From NCBI GenBank assembly GCA_007692605.1, contig REBS01000073.1, positions 1 through 34,014 of the forward strand: 34,014 nucleotides of DNA, read 5' to 3'. Under the pieces are notes generated by a model, which made no database searches, was not told where the DNA came from, and saw only the letters and a list, made by a program, of their open reading frames with translations. Shown in pieces: positions 16,076 through 24,689 of this stretch (position 1 is the first letter of the stretch; each line of letters opens with the position of its first letter). This DNA comes from Gemmatimonadales bacterium. Lineage in GTDB: Bacteria > Gemmatimonadota > Gemmatimonadetes > Longimicrobiales > Gaopeijiaceae. The position numbers and the translations under genes are program-made.

Positions 16076-17356
16076 TCAGAAGGCGATCACGCCCTCGATC
16101 ATCAGCCCGTTGAACTTGCCCTGGTGCAGGATGTTGCCCTCGGTGAAGTCGTTGTAGTTCTGCTGGACGTACTCGGCCTTCATCAGGATCTGGGGGGTGA
16201 CGAACCACCCGGCGCCGAGCTGGAAGCGGTCAATGCTCACCTCCTGCAGACTGCCCTGCAGGGGACCGCTCACCGTGTTGTAGCGCGCACCCACGAAGAG
16301 CGACTCGTCATCGTGGAAACGGTAGACCCCCTCGATCGCCTGCTGACTCCAGCTCCGGTCCTCGGCCTCGTTGGCGGCCTTCCCTTCGGCGCTCTCGAGG
16401 GTGGCGAAGAGCTCGAAGCCCTGGAACTTCACGAATGGGTTCAGGACCAGCGCAGTGACGTTGTCCCGCATGCCCGGGTTGAAGCGGCCCGAGGTGAAGT
16501 TGCCGTTCATCACGTCGTAGTAGCGCGATCCCGCGCGGTCCCCCCCGTACAGGGTGTTGTTGAGCGAGTTGCTCGTGTGGTACGCCGAGCCGGTCAGGCG
16601 TACGCGCAGGTCCTCGTTGACCTGCCGGTCGAAGCCGACCTTTCCGATGAAGGAGGGAGCGCGATCGTCGGGACGCTGTACCGTTCCCCGGATCTCTCCT
16701 CCCGTGATGGATCCCATGGCCAGGAATCCGCCCGGGGTCCGAACGTAGACCTCACCGCCGATCTCGGTGGTGAAGGCATCCATGATCAGGTTTCCGACGA
16801 ACGGGTTGTGCATCGCGTTGGCGTTATCGGTGCGGCGAAAGTGGTTGTCGCCGTAGTTGATCTCGAAGTGGCCGGCCCGGACCGTCACCTACTCCATCAG
16901 GCGGTCGAGCGCTTCGTTTTCGAACATCGGCGCGGCGTCGATCAGCACGTAGCCGTCCTTCACCCACGCCTCGGGGTGGTGCCTCGAAGAGAGGTAGGTG
17001 GTCAGGTGCACCCGGATTCCCTCGGCCAGCTGGGCGCCCAGGTACAGGTTCGCGGTGGCCAGGTTGAAGCCGGCGCCGATCTCGTTCAGCACCAGGTCCT
17101 CGTTGCCGCCGGGCGCATTCTCATGGCTCAGCATCTGGAACTGCTGCGCGAACGACGCGCCCCAGTAGATCTGGAAGCCATCGAAGGGCACCCCGGCTTC
17201 CTTCGGGGTTTCGAACATGTGCAGGCCCCGCTGGTCATAGGGGCGGAAGTGCTGGAGGCCGGGCTCCTGGGCCGAGAGGGCCAGAGGGGCCAGGAAGGCG
17301 GCCAGAAGTCCGGCCGAAATCAGGCCCGAGATGCGGGCGGTGAGCTGCTTGGTCAT
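16076..17356 (-). pseudogene. Outer-membrane porin interrupted by one in-frame TAG
   Basis: From ATG 17356 (GGGAG six nt upstream) the frame codes for a signal peptide (cleavage likely after ALSA) and 155 residues, then meets TAG at 16889-16891. The same frame resumes at once and stays open to 16076, for 270 more residues. The joined 426-codon protein is a complete beta-barrel of the OprP/carbohydrate-porin kind: HFEINYGDNHFRRTDN, MHNPFVGNLIMDAFTTEIGG, alternating aromatic strands and a terminal EGVIAF ending in phenylalanine. The stop falls inside a conserved barrel stretch (LME*VTVRAGHFEINYGD), where I would expect Tyr (TAC/TAT), a one-base change. It could be a true nonsense mutation, a sequencing error or, less likely, suppression. 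The downstream half has only a GTG without a ribosome site. Confidence 0.85.
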
Positions 17357-17448
17357 GGAAATCTCCCGTTGGGTTCGTGCGTTTTCAAGAAGGTTGGAGT
17401 CGGCCGGGAGGATCGGGATCTCCCCGACCGGCTCCGTTGGATATCGAA

Positions 17449-18111
17449 TCAGTGGTCGCTTCCGTTCACCCGCATGGTCAGGTCCCAGTGGACCTGCACA
17501 TCTTCGTGCACTCTGAGGGTGCCCAGCATGAGCCTGGGTGGACGGATCCCCCAGTCGGTCATGTTGAGCTCGTGCATGCCCTTGAGCGCAAAGCTGCCAT
17601 CCGCCTGCGCGGCCAGGGTGGCGTCGAGCACCACATCGCGGCGCTCCCCCTTCATCTCGAGCGTTCCGGAAATCCGGAGCCCGGTATCGGCCTCCTGCGA
17701 CGGAGTGAGCTCGTAGCCGGTCATCCGGAACGAGATCCATCCGTGGTCGCGGGCGCCGAGAGCATCCCACATGTGGTCGTTCATGGTGTCGTTGTCGCAG
17801 TCCATCTCGGGCGCCGAGGCATGCAGTTCGACGCCGCGGACCCCGTTTTCGATCGTCTCGAGCCGGAGGTCATCCTGGCCTCCCGCCAGGTTCACGCGAA
17901 CATCGAGCCGCTCGGCCTCACACTCCCAGGAGCGGACCGTGGAGCCGCCGGTGACCCAGAGGCGTCCGCTGACCACCACCTCGGGGGCAGGGGCCAGGGT
18001 GGTCGACGTCGGGTCCGGTGTTGCGGCCATGGCGTCGGTGGAAAAGGTGCCCAGCGCAAGGAGCACGAGCGCGGGGGCGAGGGTCGGGGTCCACCATCTA
18101 TTCGGCTTCAT
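17449..18111 (-). CDS. Exported YceI-like protein
   Basis: This 220-residue protein has a signal peptide (hydrophobic about 10-25, likely cleavage after AMA). The rest follows the YceI lipocalin-like pattern: VSGRLWVTGGSTVRSWECEA at the start, a SFRMTGYEL strand, LRISGTLEMKGERRDVVLDA, and MTDWGIRPPRLMLGTLRVHE at the end. YceI proteins bind isoprenoid-like lipids in the periplasm; the ligand here is unknown. Its ATG at 18111 overlaps the stop of the DUF3108 gene (ATGA), so translation is coupled. Porin 17356 follows 92 nt downstream on the same strand. Confidence 0.85.
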   Translation of the reverse strand: MKPNRWWTPTLAPALVLLALGTFSTDAMAATPDPTSTTLAPAPEVVVSGRLWVTGGSTVRSWECEAERLDVRVNLAGGQDDLRLETIENGVRGVELHASAPEMDCDNDTMNDHMWDALGARDHGWISFRMTGYELTPSQEADTGLRISGTLEMKGERRDVVLDATLAAQADGSFALKGMHELNMTDWGIRPPRLMLGTLRVHEDVQVHWDLTMRVNGSDH

Positions 18112-18989
18112 CGAAGATCTCCTTCGGGAGTCGGTCGGTCGGGGTTCGGTGTGGACGACCGACGGCTGTCGTCGGTGCGTTGTGCGGTCCTCCATCCTTC
18201 TTTGAGCGAGAGGGTCAGGGAGCCGGCCACCGGCATCGCGGACTCGATCCGGACTGGGGTCCGAAACTCGTCATGGGCGAGGCTGAGGGTCACGCGCCCG
18301 TCTCCCCCGAAGCGCTCCGGGTCGGTCACGCGCATCTCGACCACGGTGACCGCGAATTCTCCCAGCGGAACCCGGATCGTGTCCTCTCTCAGGACGACGA
18401 CCTCGACCGGACTGCGAGCCTGGTCGAAGTGGCGGTCCAGGGTGTGCCGTGTGCCCGGCTCCAGGTCGAGGGTGCGCAGGTAGAAGAGAAACGAGAGCTC
18501 GTCGAGCGGATCGGCCGAGGGGGTTTCTCCCGCGGGACCGTGCGCGTCTTCCCATCGTCGCTCCGCGGGGAAGATCCGAACGGACTCCTCTCGCGATCCG
18601 AGGGGATGGCGCTCGTTCTTCTCGTAGCGAAGGGAGGTCATGGTGCCCGGATCCATCCAGGACGAGGTGTGGTCACGCACACTCATCAGGGCCACTCGCC
18701 CTTCGAAGTCGAAGTCGAAGCGGAGCACCGGACGGCCTTCCATCTCCTCTTCGGAGATCATGAGCACTCCGATCCCGACCGATCCGAAGGCGCCGAAGCG
18801 GCCTTCGTAGACCAGCGTCTCGCCTGGGCCGAAGGGAAGGGCGCTCGGCTCCTGTGCGACGCCCGACGTGGGCGCCACCGCGACCATGGTCAGCAGGCCG
18901 ATCGTCAGGACGACCGCGTCGGGGCTGAGGATATGGGAGAGCATGGTGGTCTCGGCGCGCAATCGGCGCTCCTCCGGTTCGGGTGTCAT
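18108..18989 (-). CDS. DUF3108 domain periplasmic protein
   Basis: This 293-residue protein has an N-terminal hydrophobic signal segment (about 25-44, cleavage likely after GVA) and a DUF3108 pattern: FGPGETLVYEGRFGAFGSVG, RFDFDFEGRVALMSVRDHTS, SWMDPGTMTSLRYEKNE, a DELSFLFYLRTLDLEPG segment and VRIESAMPVAGSLTLSL. DUF3108 proteins are predicted beta-rich periplasmic proteins of unknown role. The start may be ATG 18989 or ATG 18944 (residue 16); neither has a good ribosome site. The longer form gives the signal a basic n-region. It is coupled by ATGA to the YceI gene. Nothing clear is seen in the 256 nt between it and the divergent gene at 19246. Confidence 0.82.
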   Translation of the reverse strand: MTPEPEERRLRAETTMLSHILSPDAVVLTIGLLTMVAVAPTSGVAQEPSALPFGPGETLVYEGRFGAFGSVGIGVLMISEEEMEGRPVLRFDFDFEGRVALMSVRDHTSSWMDPGTMTSLRYEKNERHPLGSREESVRIFPAERRWEDAHGPAGETPSADPLDELSFLFYLRTLDLEPGTRHTLDRHFDQARSPVEVVVLREDTIRVPLGEFAVTVVEMRVTDPERFGGDGRVTLSLAHDEFRTPVRIESAMPVAGSLTLSLKEGWRTAQRTDDSRRSSTPNPDRPTPEGDLR

Positions 18990-19245
18990 CGGTTCAAGGG
19001 GAAAGCTACCGGCGATGGGGGTCCGGGTCTGTCGGAGAAAGGGCTCGACCGGGTGTGGGGGAACTCCCTACAATCGGGCCCGGGGTTGTTCACGCGGCCT
19101 CGTGGCATCAAGGTTGTGGGGGTCCGTGCGGAGTGCGCGGCCGAATGAGGGCAGATGGTGCGGATTCTCGGGAGGCTCGCCGGCGGGGTGTTCCCGCGGG
19201 CGTCCCGAACCGACCGGGCTCGAGCTTCAAACTGCGGGAGGGTGT

Positions 19246-20274
19246 GTGAAGGCGGCGGTCTTCTCCGAACATGGCGGTCCCGAGGTGATCCGGACCGAAG
19301 AGGTCGAGGCTCCCGAAGCGGGCCCGGGCGAGGTCCGCATCCGGGTGCGGGCGTCGTCGCTCAACCATCTGGACCTGTGGGTGCGCCGGGGCCTTCCCTT
19401 CGAGATCCCGATGCCGCACATCGGGGGCTCCGACCTGGCGGGCGAGGTGGAGTCGGTGGGCCCCGGGGTCCACGGGGTCGAGCTCGGCACCCGCGTCGTG
19501 GTCGACCCGACGCTCGACTGGAACTGGATCGAGGGGGTGCGGCGCGGCGCCGGTCTCCGGGACCCCGAGTTCCGGGTGATCGGAGAGCACACCCAGGGAG
19601 GCTTCGCGGAGTACGCGGTGGTTCCGGCCGACAACCTCCTGGCGCTGCCCGACGAGGTGGACTGCGCTACCGCCGCGGCCGCCGGGCTGGTGGGGGTCAC
19701 CGCCTGGCGGGCGCTGATGAGCCGGGGAGGTCTTCGCGCCGGCGAACGCGTCCTCGTCACCGGAGCCTCCGGGGGCGTCTCGACCATGGCGATCCAGTAC
19801 GCGAAGGTTGCGGGCGCCACGGTCTTCGCGCTGACCTCGGGGGAGAGCAGCGTGGCTCGCGTGCGGGAGCTCGGCGCCGATGTCGTGATCGATCGGCTCG
19901 AGGGCGATCCGGCCAAGCTGCTGCGCGACGCCGTCGGTCGGCGCGGGGTCGACCTGGTCGTGGACTCGGTGGGCGAGGCGCTCTGGGGGGCGGTGCTCCG
20001 GACCCTGGCGCCGGGAGGCCGACTCGTCTGTTATGGGGCCACGACGGGGCCGAAGGTGACGACCGATCTGAGGCACGTCTTCTGGAAGCAGCTCTCGATC
20101 CTTGGCACGACCATGGGAAGCCCCTCGGAATTTCGCGAGGCCATGGGACTCGTCTTCAGCGGCCGGGTCCGTCCTGTGGTCGACGAGACGATCGGGCTCG
20201 ATGACGTGCGGCAGGGCCACGAGCGTCTCGAGGCCGGCGGGGTGTTCGGGAAGATCGCGGTGGAGGTCGGGTGA
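19246..20274 (+). CDS. MDR-family NAD(P)H oxidoreductase (quinone-reductase-like)
   Basis: This 342-residue protein starts at GTG 19246, with GGGAGG a few nt upstream. It has the N-terminal GroES-like domain (RASSLNHLDLWVRRGLP, PHIGGSDLAGEVESVGPGV) and the Rossmann nucleotide site VTGASGGVSTMAIQYAK (171-187). The catalytic zinc pattern is lacking: the usual cysteine is Asn/Leu in SSLNHLD. The structural-zinc lobe at about 85-110 is kept in length but has no cysteines. So it is probably a zinc-free reductase of alkenals or quinones rather than an alcohol dehydrogenase; the substrate is unknown. The next gene starts four nt downstream. Confidence 0.88.
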   Translation: MKAAVFSEHGGPEVIRTEEVEAPEAGPGEVRIRVRASSLNHLDLWVRRGLPFEIPMPHIGGSDLAGEVESVGPGVHGVELGTRVVVDPTLDWNWIEGVRRGAGLRDPEFRVIGEHTQGGFAEYAVVPADNLLALPDEVDCATAAAAGLVGVTAWRALMSRGGLRAGERVLVTGASGGVSTMAIQYAKVAGATVFALTSGESSVARVRELGADVVIDRLEGDPAKLLRDAVGRRGVDLVVDSVGEALWGAVLRTLAPGGRLVCYGATTGPKVTTDLRHVFWKQLSILGTTMGSPSEFREAMGLVFSGRVRPVVDETIGLDDVRQGHERLEAGGVFGKIAVEVG

Positions 20275-20278
20275 GCCG

Positions 20279-20617
20279 ATGGAGCTGAACGAAGCGCAGC
20301 GCAGGGTCGATCGCTGGATCTCGCAGTTCGAGGAGGGCTACTGGCCCCCGATGGTCAATTTGGCCCGACTGGTCGAAGAGGTGGGGGAATTGGCTCGGGA
20401 GCTGAACCATCGGCACGGCCCGAAGCGCAAGAAACCCGACGAGGCGGAAGGGGACCTGGCGCTCGAGATGGGAGACGTGCTCTTCGTGCTTCTGGCACTC
20501 GCCAACGAGCAGGGGGTGGATCTGGGCGACGCGCTCGACCGGACGCTTTCTAAGTACGAGTCCCGGGACTCCTTCCGCTGGGACCGCAAGGATGGGAGGA
20601 CCGATCCCGATGCCTGA
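20279..20617 (+). CDS. MazG-like nucleotide pyrophosphohydrolase
   Basis: This 112-residue single-domain protein has the all-alpha NTP pyrophosphatase pattern: LARLVEEVGELARELNH with the EExxE motif (Glu33, Glu34, Glu37) and LALEMGDVLFVLLALANEQG with ExxD (Glu63, Asp66). These residues bind the Mg2+ needed to cleave NTPs to NMP and PPi. Short MazG proteins of this type are house-cleaning enzymes for odd nucleotides. It starts four nt after the oxidoreductase stop and its last eight nt overlap the start of the phosphate transporter, so it sits inside one transcript. Confidence 0.9.
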   Translation: MELNEAQRRVDRWISQFEEGYWPPMVNLARLVEEVGELARELNHRHGPKRKKPDEAEGDLALEMGDVLFVLLALANEQGVDLGDALDRTLSKYESRDSFRWDRKDGRTDPDA

Positions 20618-21788
20618 TCGCAAGACTCCGCTGGGTCCCGCCGTTTCGCTGGATCTCGCCGAGTCCCCCCGACAGGTGCCACCCTTCGCCCGCGGGCTCC
20701 TGGTGCTGCTGCTCCTCTACCTCTTCCTGGTCGGGGTCGCGCTCCTGGAGTCCGGAATCGGAGCCATGGGCGAGGGCTTCCAGGCGGCCTTCCTGAGCTC
20801 CGTCTCGCACCCTATATCGGGGCTTTTTGCCGGGATCCTGGCCACGGTTCTCGTGCAGTCGTCGTCGGTGTCCACAGCCACGATCGTGGGGCTGGTGGGG
20901 GCGGGTACCCTGCCCCTGCCCCTGGCCATACCCATGGTCATGGGCGCGAATATCGGCACGACCGTCACCAACACCCTCGCCTCTCTCGGGAGCATCCGCC
21001 GTTCCGAGGAGTTCCAGCGTGGGTTCTCGGCGGCGATCGTGCACGACTTCTTCAACCTGATCGCGGTCGCGGTTCTTCTGCCTCTGGAACTGCTCACCGG
21101 CTTCCTGTCGCGATCTGCGGTATGGTTGACCGAGATCCTGAGGGGAGCGGACTTCGACCCCGCGGCCCCTGGTCGCAGTCCGATCCGGCAGGCCGTGCGG
21201 GTGCCGGTCGGAATCATCGAGGATGCCATCGGAGGGCTGATCCCGCTGGGCCCGGTGGTCGGGCTGATCTTCCTGGGGATGGGGCTCGCGCTGATCTTTC
21301 TGGCCCTCGGGTTCATAACGAAGAACATGCGACAGCTCGTGGCGGGGGGGGTCGAGCGGGTGATGAACCAGTTGATCGGTCGTGGTGGTGGATCCGTGGG
21401 CATCCTGGTCGGGATCCTGGTGACGGTGGCGGTCCAGTCATCGACGATCACGACCTCGATCCTGGTCCCCCTGGTGGCCGCCGGCGTACTCAAGCTGCGC
21501 AACGCCTATCCGATCACCGTGGGCGCCAACGTGGGGACCACGATCACGGCGCTGCTGGCCTCGCTCGCGGTCCTTCGGCCCGAGGGTCTGACCATTGCCC
21601 TGGTCCACACGCTCTTCAACCTGTCCGCGCTGGCGGTGATCTTTCCGGTTCCCGCGATCCGGATGATTCCCGTTCGGATGGCCGAGCGGATGTCGAAGAT
21701 CGCCACTCGGCATCACGTGCTGGTGTTCGGGTATGTAGTTGGTATTTTCCTTGTTCTGCCCCTCGCGGGCATCTTCCTGATTCGGTAG
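20610..21788 (+). CDS. Na+/phosphate cotransporter (NptA/PNaS family)
   Basis: This 392-residue membrane protein has the two inverted Na/Pi-II repeats that form the transport path. Repeat 1 has LVQSSSVSTATIVGLVGAG (QSSS at 83-86) and GANIGTT (112-118); repeat 2 has VQSSTITTSILVPL (QSST at 276-279) and GANVGTT (305-311). About nine membrane segments are visible. Many relatives carry a C-terminal PhoU domain; here that is a separate gene directly downstream. GGGAGGA ends nine nt before ATG 20610, favouring it over ATG 20592. It overlaps the MazG gene by eight nt. Confidence 0.92.
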   Translation: MPDRKTPLGPAVSLDLAESPRQVPPFARGLLVLLLLYLFLVGVALLESGIGAMGEGFQAAFLSSVSHPISGLFAGILATVLVQSSSVSTATIVGLVGAGTLPLPLAIPMVMGANIGTTVTNTLASLGSIRRSEEFQRGFSAAIVHDFFNLIAVAVLLPLELLTGFLSRSAVWLTEILRGADFDPAAPGRSPIRQAVRVPVGIIEDAIGGLIPLGPVVGLIFLGMGLALIFLALGFITKNMRQLVAGGVERVMNQLIGRGGGSVGILVGILVTVAVQSSTITTSILVPLVAAGVLKLRNAYPITVGANVGTTITALLASLAVLRPEGLTIALVHTLFNLSALAVIFPVPAIRMIPVRMAERMSKIATRHHVLVFGYVVGIFLVLPLAGIFLIR

Positions 21789-21796
21789 GAGCCACG

Positions 21797-22492
21797 ATGG
21801 TATTCAGGATCTTTCGCAGCGGTGGTCATGAGCGCCTCGAGCGCATCGAGGACAAGCTCCTCCAGATGCTGGCCGATGACCGGAAGGTGTTCGATATGGC
21901 CATGTCCGCGCTTCTGGGGGACGTGGATCCCCACGAGGTCAACGACCCTATCCGGTCGACCGACTCCCGGGTCAACGAGATGGAGCGCGAGATCCGGCGG
22001 GAGCTGGTGGTGCACGCCAGCGTGGCCGGAGCGATCGAGACCCCGGCGATCCTCATCTACATGTCGATCGTCAAGGACATCGAGCGCATCGGGGACTACG
22101 CCAAGAACCTGGTGGACCTGGCGCTCGACGGAGCGAACTTTGCGGACGGACCCGATCACGAGGAGTGGCGCGAGGTGACCGAGAAGCTCTCGGCCTTCAT
22201 CTCCAGCACCGCCGAGGTCTTCAGGGACCGGGACCAGGGACGGGTCCGCCACCTGCTGACCGAGGGCGACGAGCTGTTGACTCGCTTCGACGACGCCGTG
22301 TCGGCGATGGTGAGCGGCGAGGACCAGCGGCCGTATGCCGTGGCTCGAGCCCTGGCCCTGCGCTATCTGAAGCGTGTGCTCGCCCACCTCATGAACGTCC
22401 TGACCTCGGTGGTCATGCCCGTCCACCTTCTGGACTACTTCGACGAAGATCCCGAGGACCGGGACGACCGCGGGGGAAGGAAGAAGGGGTAA
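21797..22492 (+). CDS. PhoU-domain protein paired with the phosphate transporter
   Basis: This 231-residue soluble helical protein has the PhoU pattern: VNEMEREIRRELVVHASV, an ILIYMSIVKDIERIGDYAKN helix (the ERIGDYA motif is the family hallmark, with acidic metal-binding positions), and a second bundle half ending LKRVLAHLMNVLTSVVMPVH. PhoU proteins regulate phosphate uptake; being next to a Na/Pi cotransporter rather than a Pst system, it probably controls that transporter. AGGAG overlaps the transporter stop, five nt before ATG 21797. The last residues are an acidic/basic tail. It ends at the hairpin at 22502-22538. Confidence 0.9.
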   Translation: MVFRIFRSGGHERLERIEDKLLQMLADDRKVFDMAMSALLGDVDPHEVNDPIRSTDSRVNEMEREIRRELVVHASVAGAIETPAILIYMSIVKDIERIGDYAKNLVDLALDGANFADGPDHEEWREVTEKLSAFISSTAEVFRDRDQGRVRHLLTEGDELLTRFDDAVSAMVSGEDQRPYAVARALALRYLKRVLAHLMNVLTSVVMPVHLLDYFDEDPEDRDDRGGRKKG

Positions 22493-22501
22493 GACGAACG
22501 A

Positions 22502-22538
22502 ACGCCCTCCGACCTCACCTGGGGAGATCGGAGGGCGT
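22502..22538. terminator. Hairpin between convergent PhoU-like and YceI genes
   Basis: ACGCCCTCCGA (22502-22512) and TCGGAGGGCGT (22528-22538) form a perfect 11-bp stem with a 15-nt loop, ten nt after the PhoU stop. It has no T-run on either side, but its placement suits a shared terminator. Confidence 0.65.
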
Positions 22539-22563
22539 CGGTGCCCCGGGAGCCGAAGTCGGC

Positions 22564-23118
22564 TCAGCCCTCGGAGGCCTCCACGGCCTGCACTTCGAGC
22601 GAAATCTTCACCTCGTCACCGACCAGTACACCACCGGTTTCGAGCGCCTGATTCCAGGTCAGTCCGAAGTCCTTGCGATTGATCTTCGTCTCGGCCTTGA
22701 AGCCCAGCCGCTGGTTCCCCCAGGGGTCCTCTCCACCACCCAGAAGCTCGGCGTCGAGGGTGACCTCGCGCGTCGTGCCCCGGATCGTGAGGTCGCCGGT
22801 GACCTTGAAGGACTCCGGTGTGCCCGTGACGTCGCGGCTCTTGAAGGTGATCGACGGGTGCTTCTCGGCGTTGAAGAAGTCCTCGCTCCTCAGGTGACCG
22901 TCGCGGTCGGCGTTGCGGGTGTCGATCGACTCGACGGGGATCTCGACCTCGACCACGGCGTCGTCGAGGTTCCCGTCGTCGTAGTGGATGGTCCCGCTGA
23001 CATCGGTGAAGAGCCCCTTCACGGTCGAGAGCATCATGTGGCGGACCCCGAACTCGAGCTGCGAGTGGGCGGGGTCGAGGGACCATTTCGTTGTGGTGGT
23101 GGACGGTGCGTTGCTCAT
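22564..23118 (-). CDS. Cytoplasmic-type YceI family protein
   Basis: This 184-residue protein has the full YceI domain: TKWSLDPAHSQLEFGVRHMM, LFTDVSGTIHYDD, VEIPVESIDTRNADRDGHL, SEDFFNAEKHPSITFKS, TGDLTIRGTTREVTLDAEL and a final INRKDFGLTW segment. It has no signal peptide, unlike the YceI protein at 17449. YceI proteins are lipid-binding beta-barrels; soluble forms are often induced by stress or controlled by MarR-type repressors. A strong AAGGAGG lies five nt before ATG 23118. A palindrome and AT-rich tract 70-90 nt upstream suggest regulated expression. Confidence 0.92.
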   Translation of the reverse strand: MSNAPSTTTTKWSLDPAHSQLEFGVRHMMLSTVKGLFTDVSGTIHYDDGNLDDAVVEVEIPVESIDTRNADRDGHLRSEDFFNAEKHPSITFKSRDVTGTPESFKVTGDLTIRGTTREVTLDAELLGGGEDPWGNQRLGFKAETKINRKDFGLTWNQALETGGVLVGDEVKISLEVQAVEASEG

Positions 23119-23188
23119 GGAGGCCTCCTTGAAGGTCGTTCGCGTCCCGGTTCGCTCCCGAACCGGCAGCGAAGGTATGGGCGACTAG

Positions 23189-23206
23189 TTAATGTTTGAA
23201 TATTAA
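23189..23206 (-). promoter_or_regulatory. AT-rich imperfect palindrome upstream of the YceI gene
   Basis: TTAATGTTTGAATATTAA matches its own inverse at 14 of 18 positions and lies in a sharply AT-rich patch (23189-23213), 71 nt upstream of the YceI start. Size and composition suit a MarR- or HxlR-type operator; the patch probably also holds the promoter. No regulator gene is adjacent. Confidence 0.45.
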
Positions 23207-23382
23207 AATAATGTCGGGGCGTGAGGGTGTCAACCAAGGGGGCTCTGCGGGGAGCGAAGGCCTGGGCGCCGGCCTGAGTCGAGGGGAAGGCGAGATGGAG
23301 CCGAGTTCGCAGGGGATCGCTCTGTTCGCGAATCTCGAGATGTAGCCATGTGTTGACCCTGATGGCCCAGGGCAGGGCCGGT

Positions 23383-24522
23383 TCAGAGCGCCGCGATAAA
23401 CGCGTCCACCTCGGACTCGGTGTTGTAGAAGTGGGGTGAGACGCGGACGTACCCGGGGCGGTGGTCCACGATGATCCCCTCGGCCGCGAGGGCCTCGACC
23501 GCCCCGGCTGGATCGTCGTGTCGGACCATGACGATCGCCGTGCGCTCCGAAGGGTCGTCGGCGACGCGGAGTTCGAACCCGGCGTCCAGCAGCCCGGACT
23601 CCAGCCGGCGTGTCAGATGGCGATTGCGGGCCTCGATCGCCGGCATCCCAACCTCGTCGATGATCTCCTGCCCCCCGAGCGCGGTGTGCACGGTGGGGAG
23701 TGCCGGCGTGCCCATCTCGAACCGAAGCGCGTCGTCGCGAAAGGCAAACCCCTCGAGATCGAACTCGAAGGGGGACTGCGTGGCGAACCACGAGGTGATC
23801 CTTGGGCGGAGCGATTCGATCAGCCCCTCGCGCACGTAGAGGTACGACAGCCCGGGCCCACCCAGGAGCCACTTGAGGGGCCCCGTGGTATAGAGGTCGA
23901 TCCCGGCGTCCTTCACGTCGACGGCGATCTGGCCCGCTCCCTGGTACCCGTCGATCAGCGAGAGGGCGCCCGCGTCCCTCGCGATCCGGGCCAGCGCCTT
24001 CAGGTCCTGCCGGAAGCCGGTGGTGAAAAAGACGTGCGAGGTGGCCAGGAAGGCGGTGTGCTCGTCGACCACTTCGGCGTACTGCTCCGGGCGGATCCCC
24101 ACTCCGTCCTCGCTGCGCAGCACCACGAGCTCGACCTCGGGCTTGACCGCGAACTGGTAGCCCAGGGTGGGAAAGTCGAGCTCGCTGATCACCACGCGGG
24201 GCCGCTTGCCGTAGTCGACCGACTCCGCGACGGACGAGAGCGCGACCGAGGTCGAGGGCGACAGGGCGATCTCACCGCGTTGCGCCCCCAGGAGGCCCTC
24301 GACGGCCTCGCGCAGCTCGTCGCAGGTCGCCAGCCAGTGCTCGTACCAGGCCGACGCGCCCATGGTGTGCCAGAGCTCCAGGAACCCCTGCAGGCGCCCT
24401 TCGGCCCGTCTCGACAGGGCGCCGAGCGAGCACGAGTTCAGGTAGATCCGGTCGCCCAGGATCGGGAACTCGGCGCGGAGGGCGTCGAGGGCGGGGCCCT
24501 CGGTGAGTGGGGGTCGGGGCAT
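23383..24522 (-). CDS. Class V aminotransferase-fold PLP enzyme
   Basis: From ATG 24522 this gives 379 residues. It has a fold-type I pattern: RIYLNSCSLGALSRR, then IALSPSTSVALSSVAESV, ELDFPTLGYQF, LIDGYQGAGQIAVDV (Asp191 contacting the PLP ring) and the PLP lysine in YTTGPLKWLLGGPG (Lys217). The last part, VRVSPHFYNTESEVDAFI, is the normal class V ending. It resembles kynureninase and cysteine-desulfurase-like proteins of unknown substrate; no catalytic cysteine loop is obvious. Start choice is uncertain: ATG 24561 would add 13 residues, and the frame is open to 24672; none has a clear ribosome site. Confidence 0.87.
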   Translation of the reverse strand: MPRPPLTEGPALDALRAEFPILGDRIYLNSCSLGALSRRAEGRLQGFLELWHTMGASAWYEHWLATCDELREAVEGLLGAQRGEIALSPSTSVALSSVAESVDYGKRPRVVISELDFPTLGYQFAVKPEVELVVLRSEDGVGIRPEQYAEVVDEHTAFLATSHVFFTTGFRQDLKALARIARDAGALSLIDGYQGAGQIAVDVKDAGIDLYTTGPLKWLLGGPGLSYLYVREGLIESLRPRITSWFATQSPFEFDLEGFAFRDDALRFEMGTPALPTVHTALGGQEIIDEVGMPAIEARNRHLTRRLESGLLDAGFELRVADDPSERTAIVMVRHDDPAGAVEALAAEGIIVDHRPGYVRVSPHFYNTESEVDAFIAAL

Positions 24523-24655
24523 GTCGGGCGCGGGACTCGGGGTGTGTGGGGCCGGGCACATCGACTCGGTTCGATGCGGCGGAATCAACCCCGGCGGGTG
24601 CGGATTGTGCCGGGGTTCGGAGGTGAACGCGTGGCAACGATGCAGGCAATCAATA

Positions 24656-24689
24656 TTGACATGCATGTGCATGCATGAAAGTTTGAGAT
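24656..24689 (+). promoter_or_regulatory. Promoter and likely operator of the vapBC pair
   Basis: A perfect TTGACA at 24656-24661 lies 29 nt before the antitoxin ATG. Directly after it, two ATGCAT palindromes (24661-24666 and 24671-24676) are exactly 10 bp apart, one helical turn, as expected for cooperating ribbon-helix-helix dimers. The -10 box is weak (AAAGTT or AAGTTT at about 24678-24684). If real, transcription would begin at or next to ATG 24690, giving a leaderless mRNA. Confidence 0.55.

Noticed and set aside
16889-16891. Pyrrolysine or other recoding at the porin TAG
   Set aside because: Nothing nearby suggests pyrrolysine machinery, and a Tyr codon one base away explains the stop more simply.
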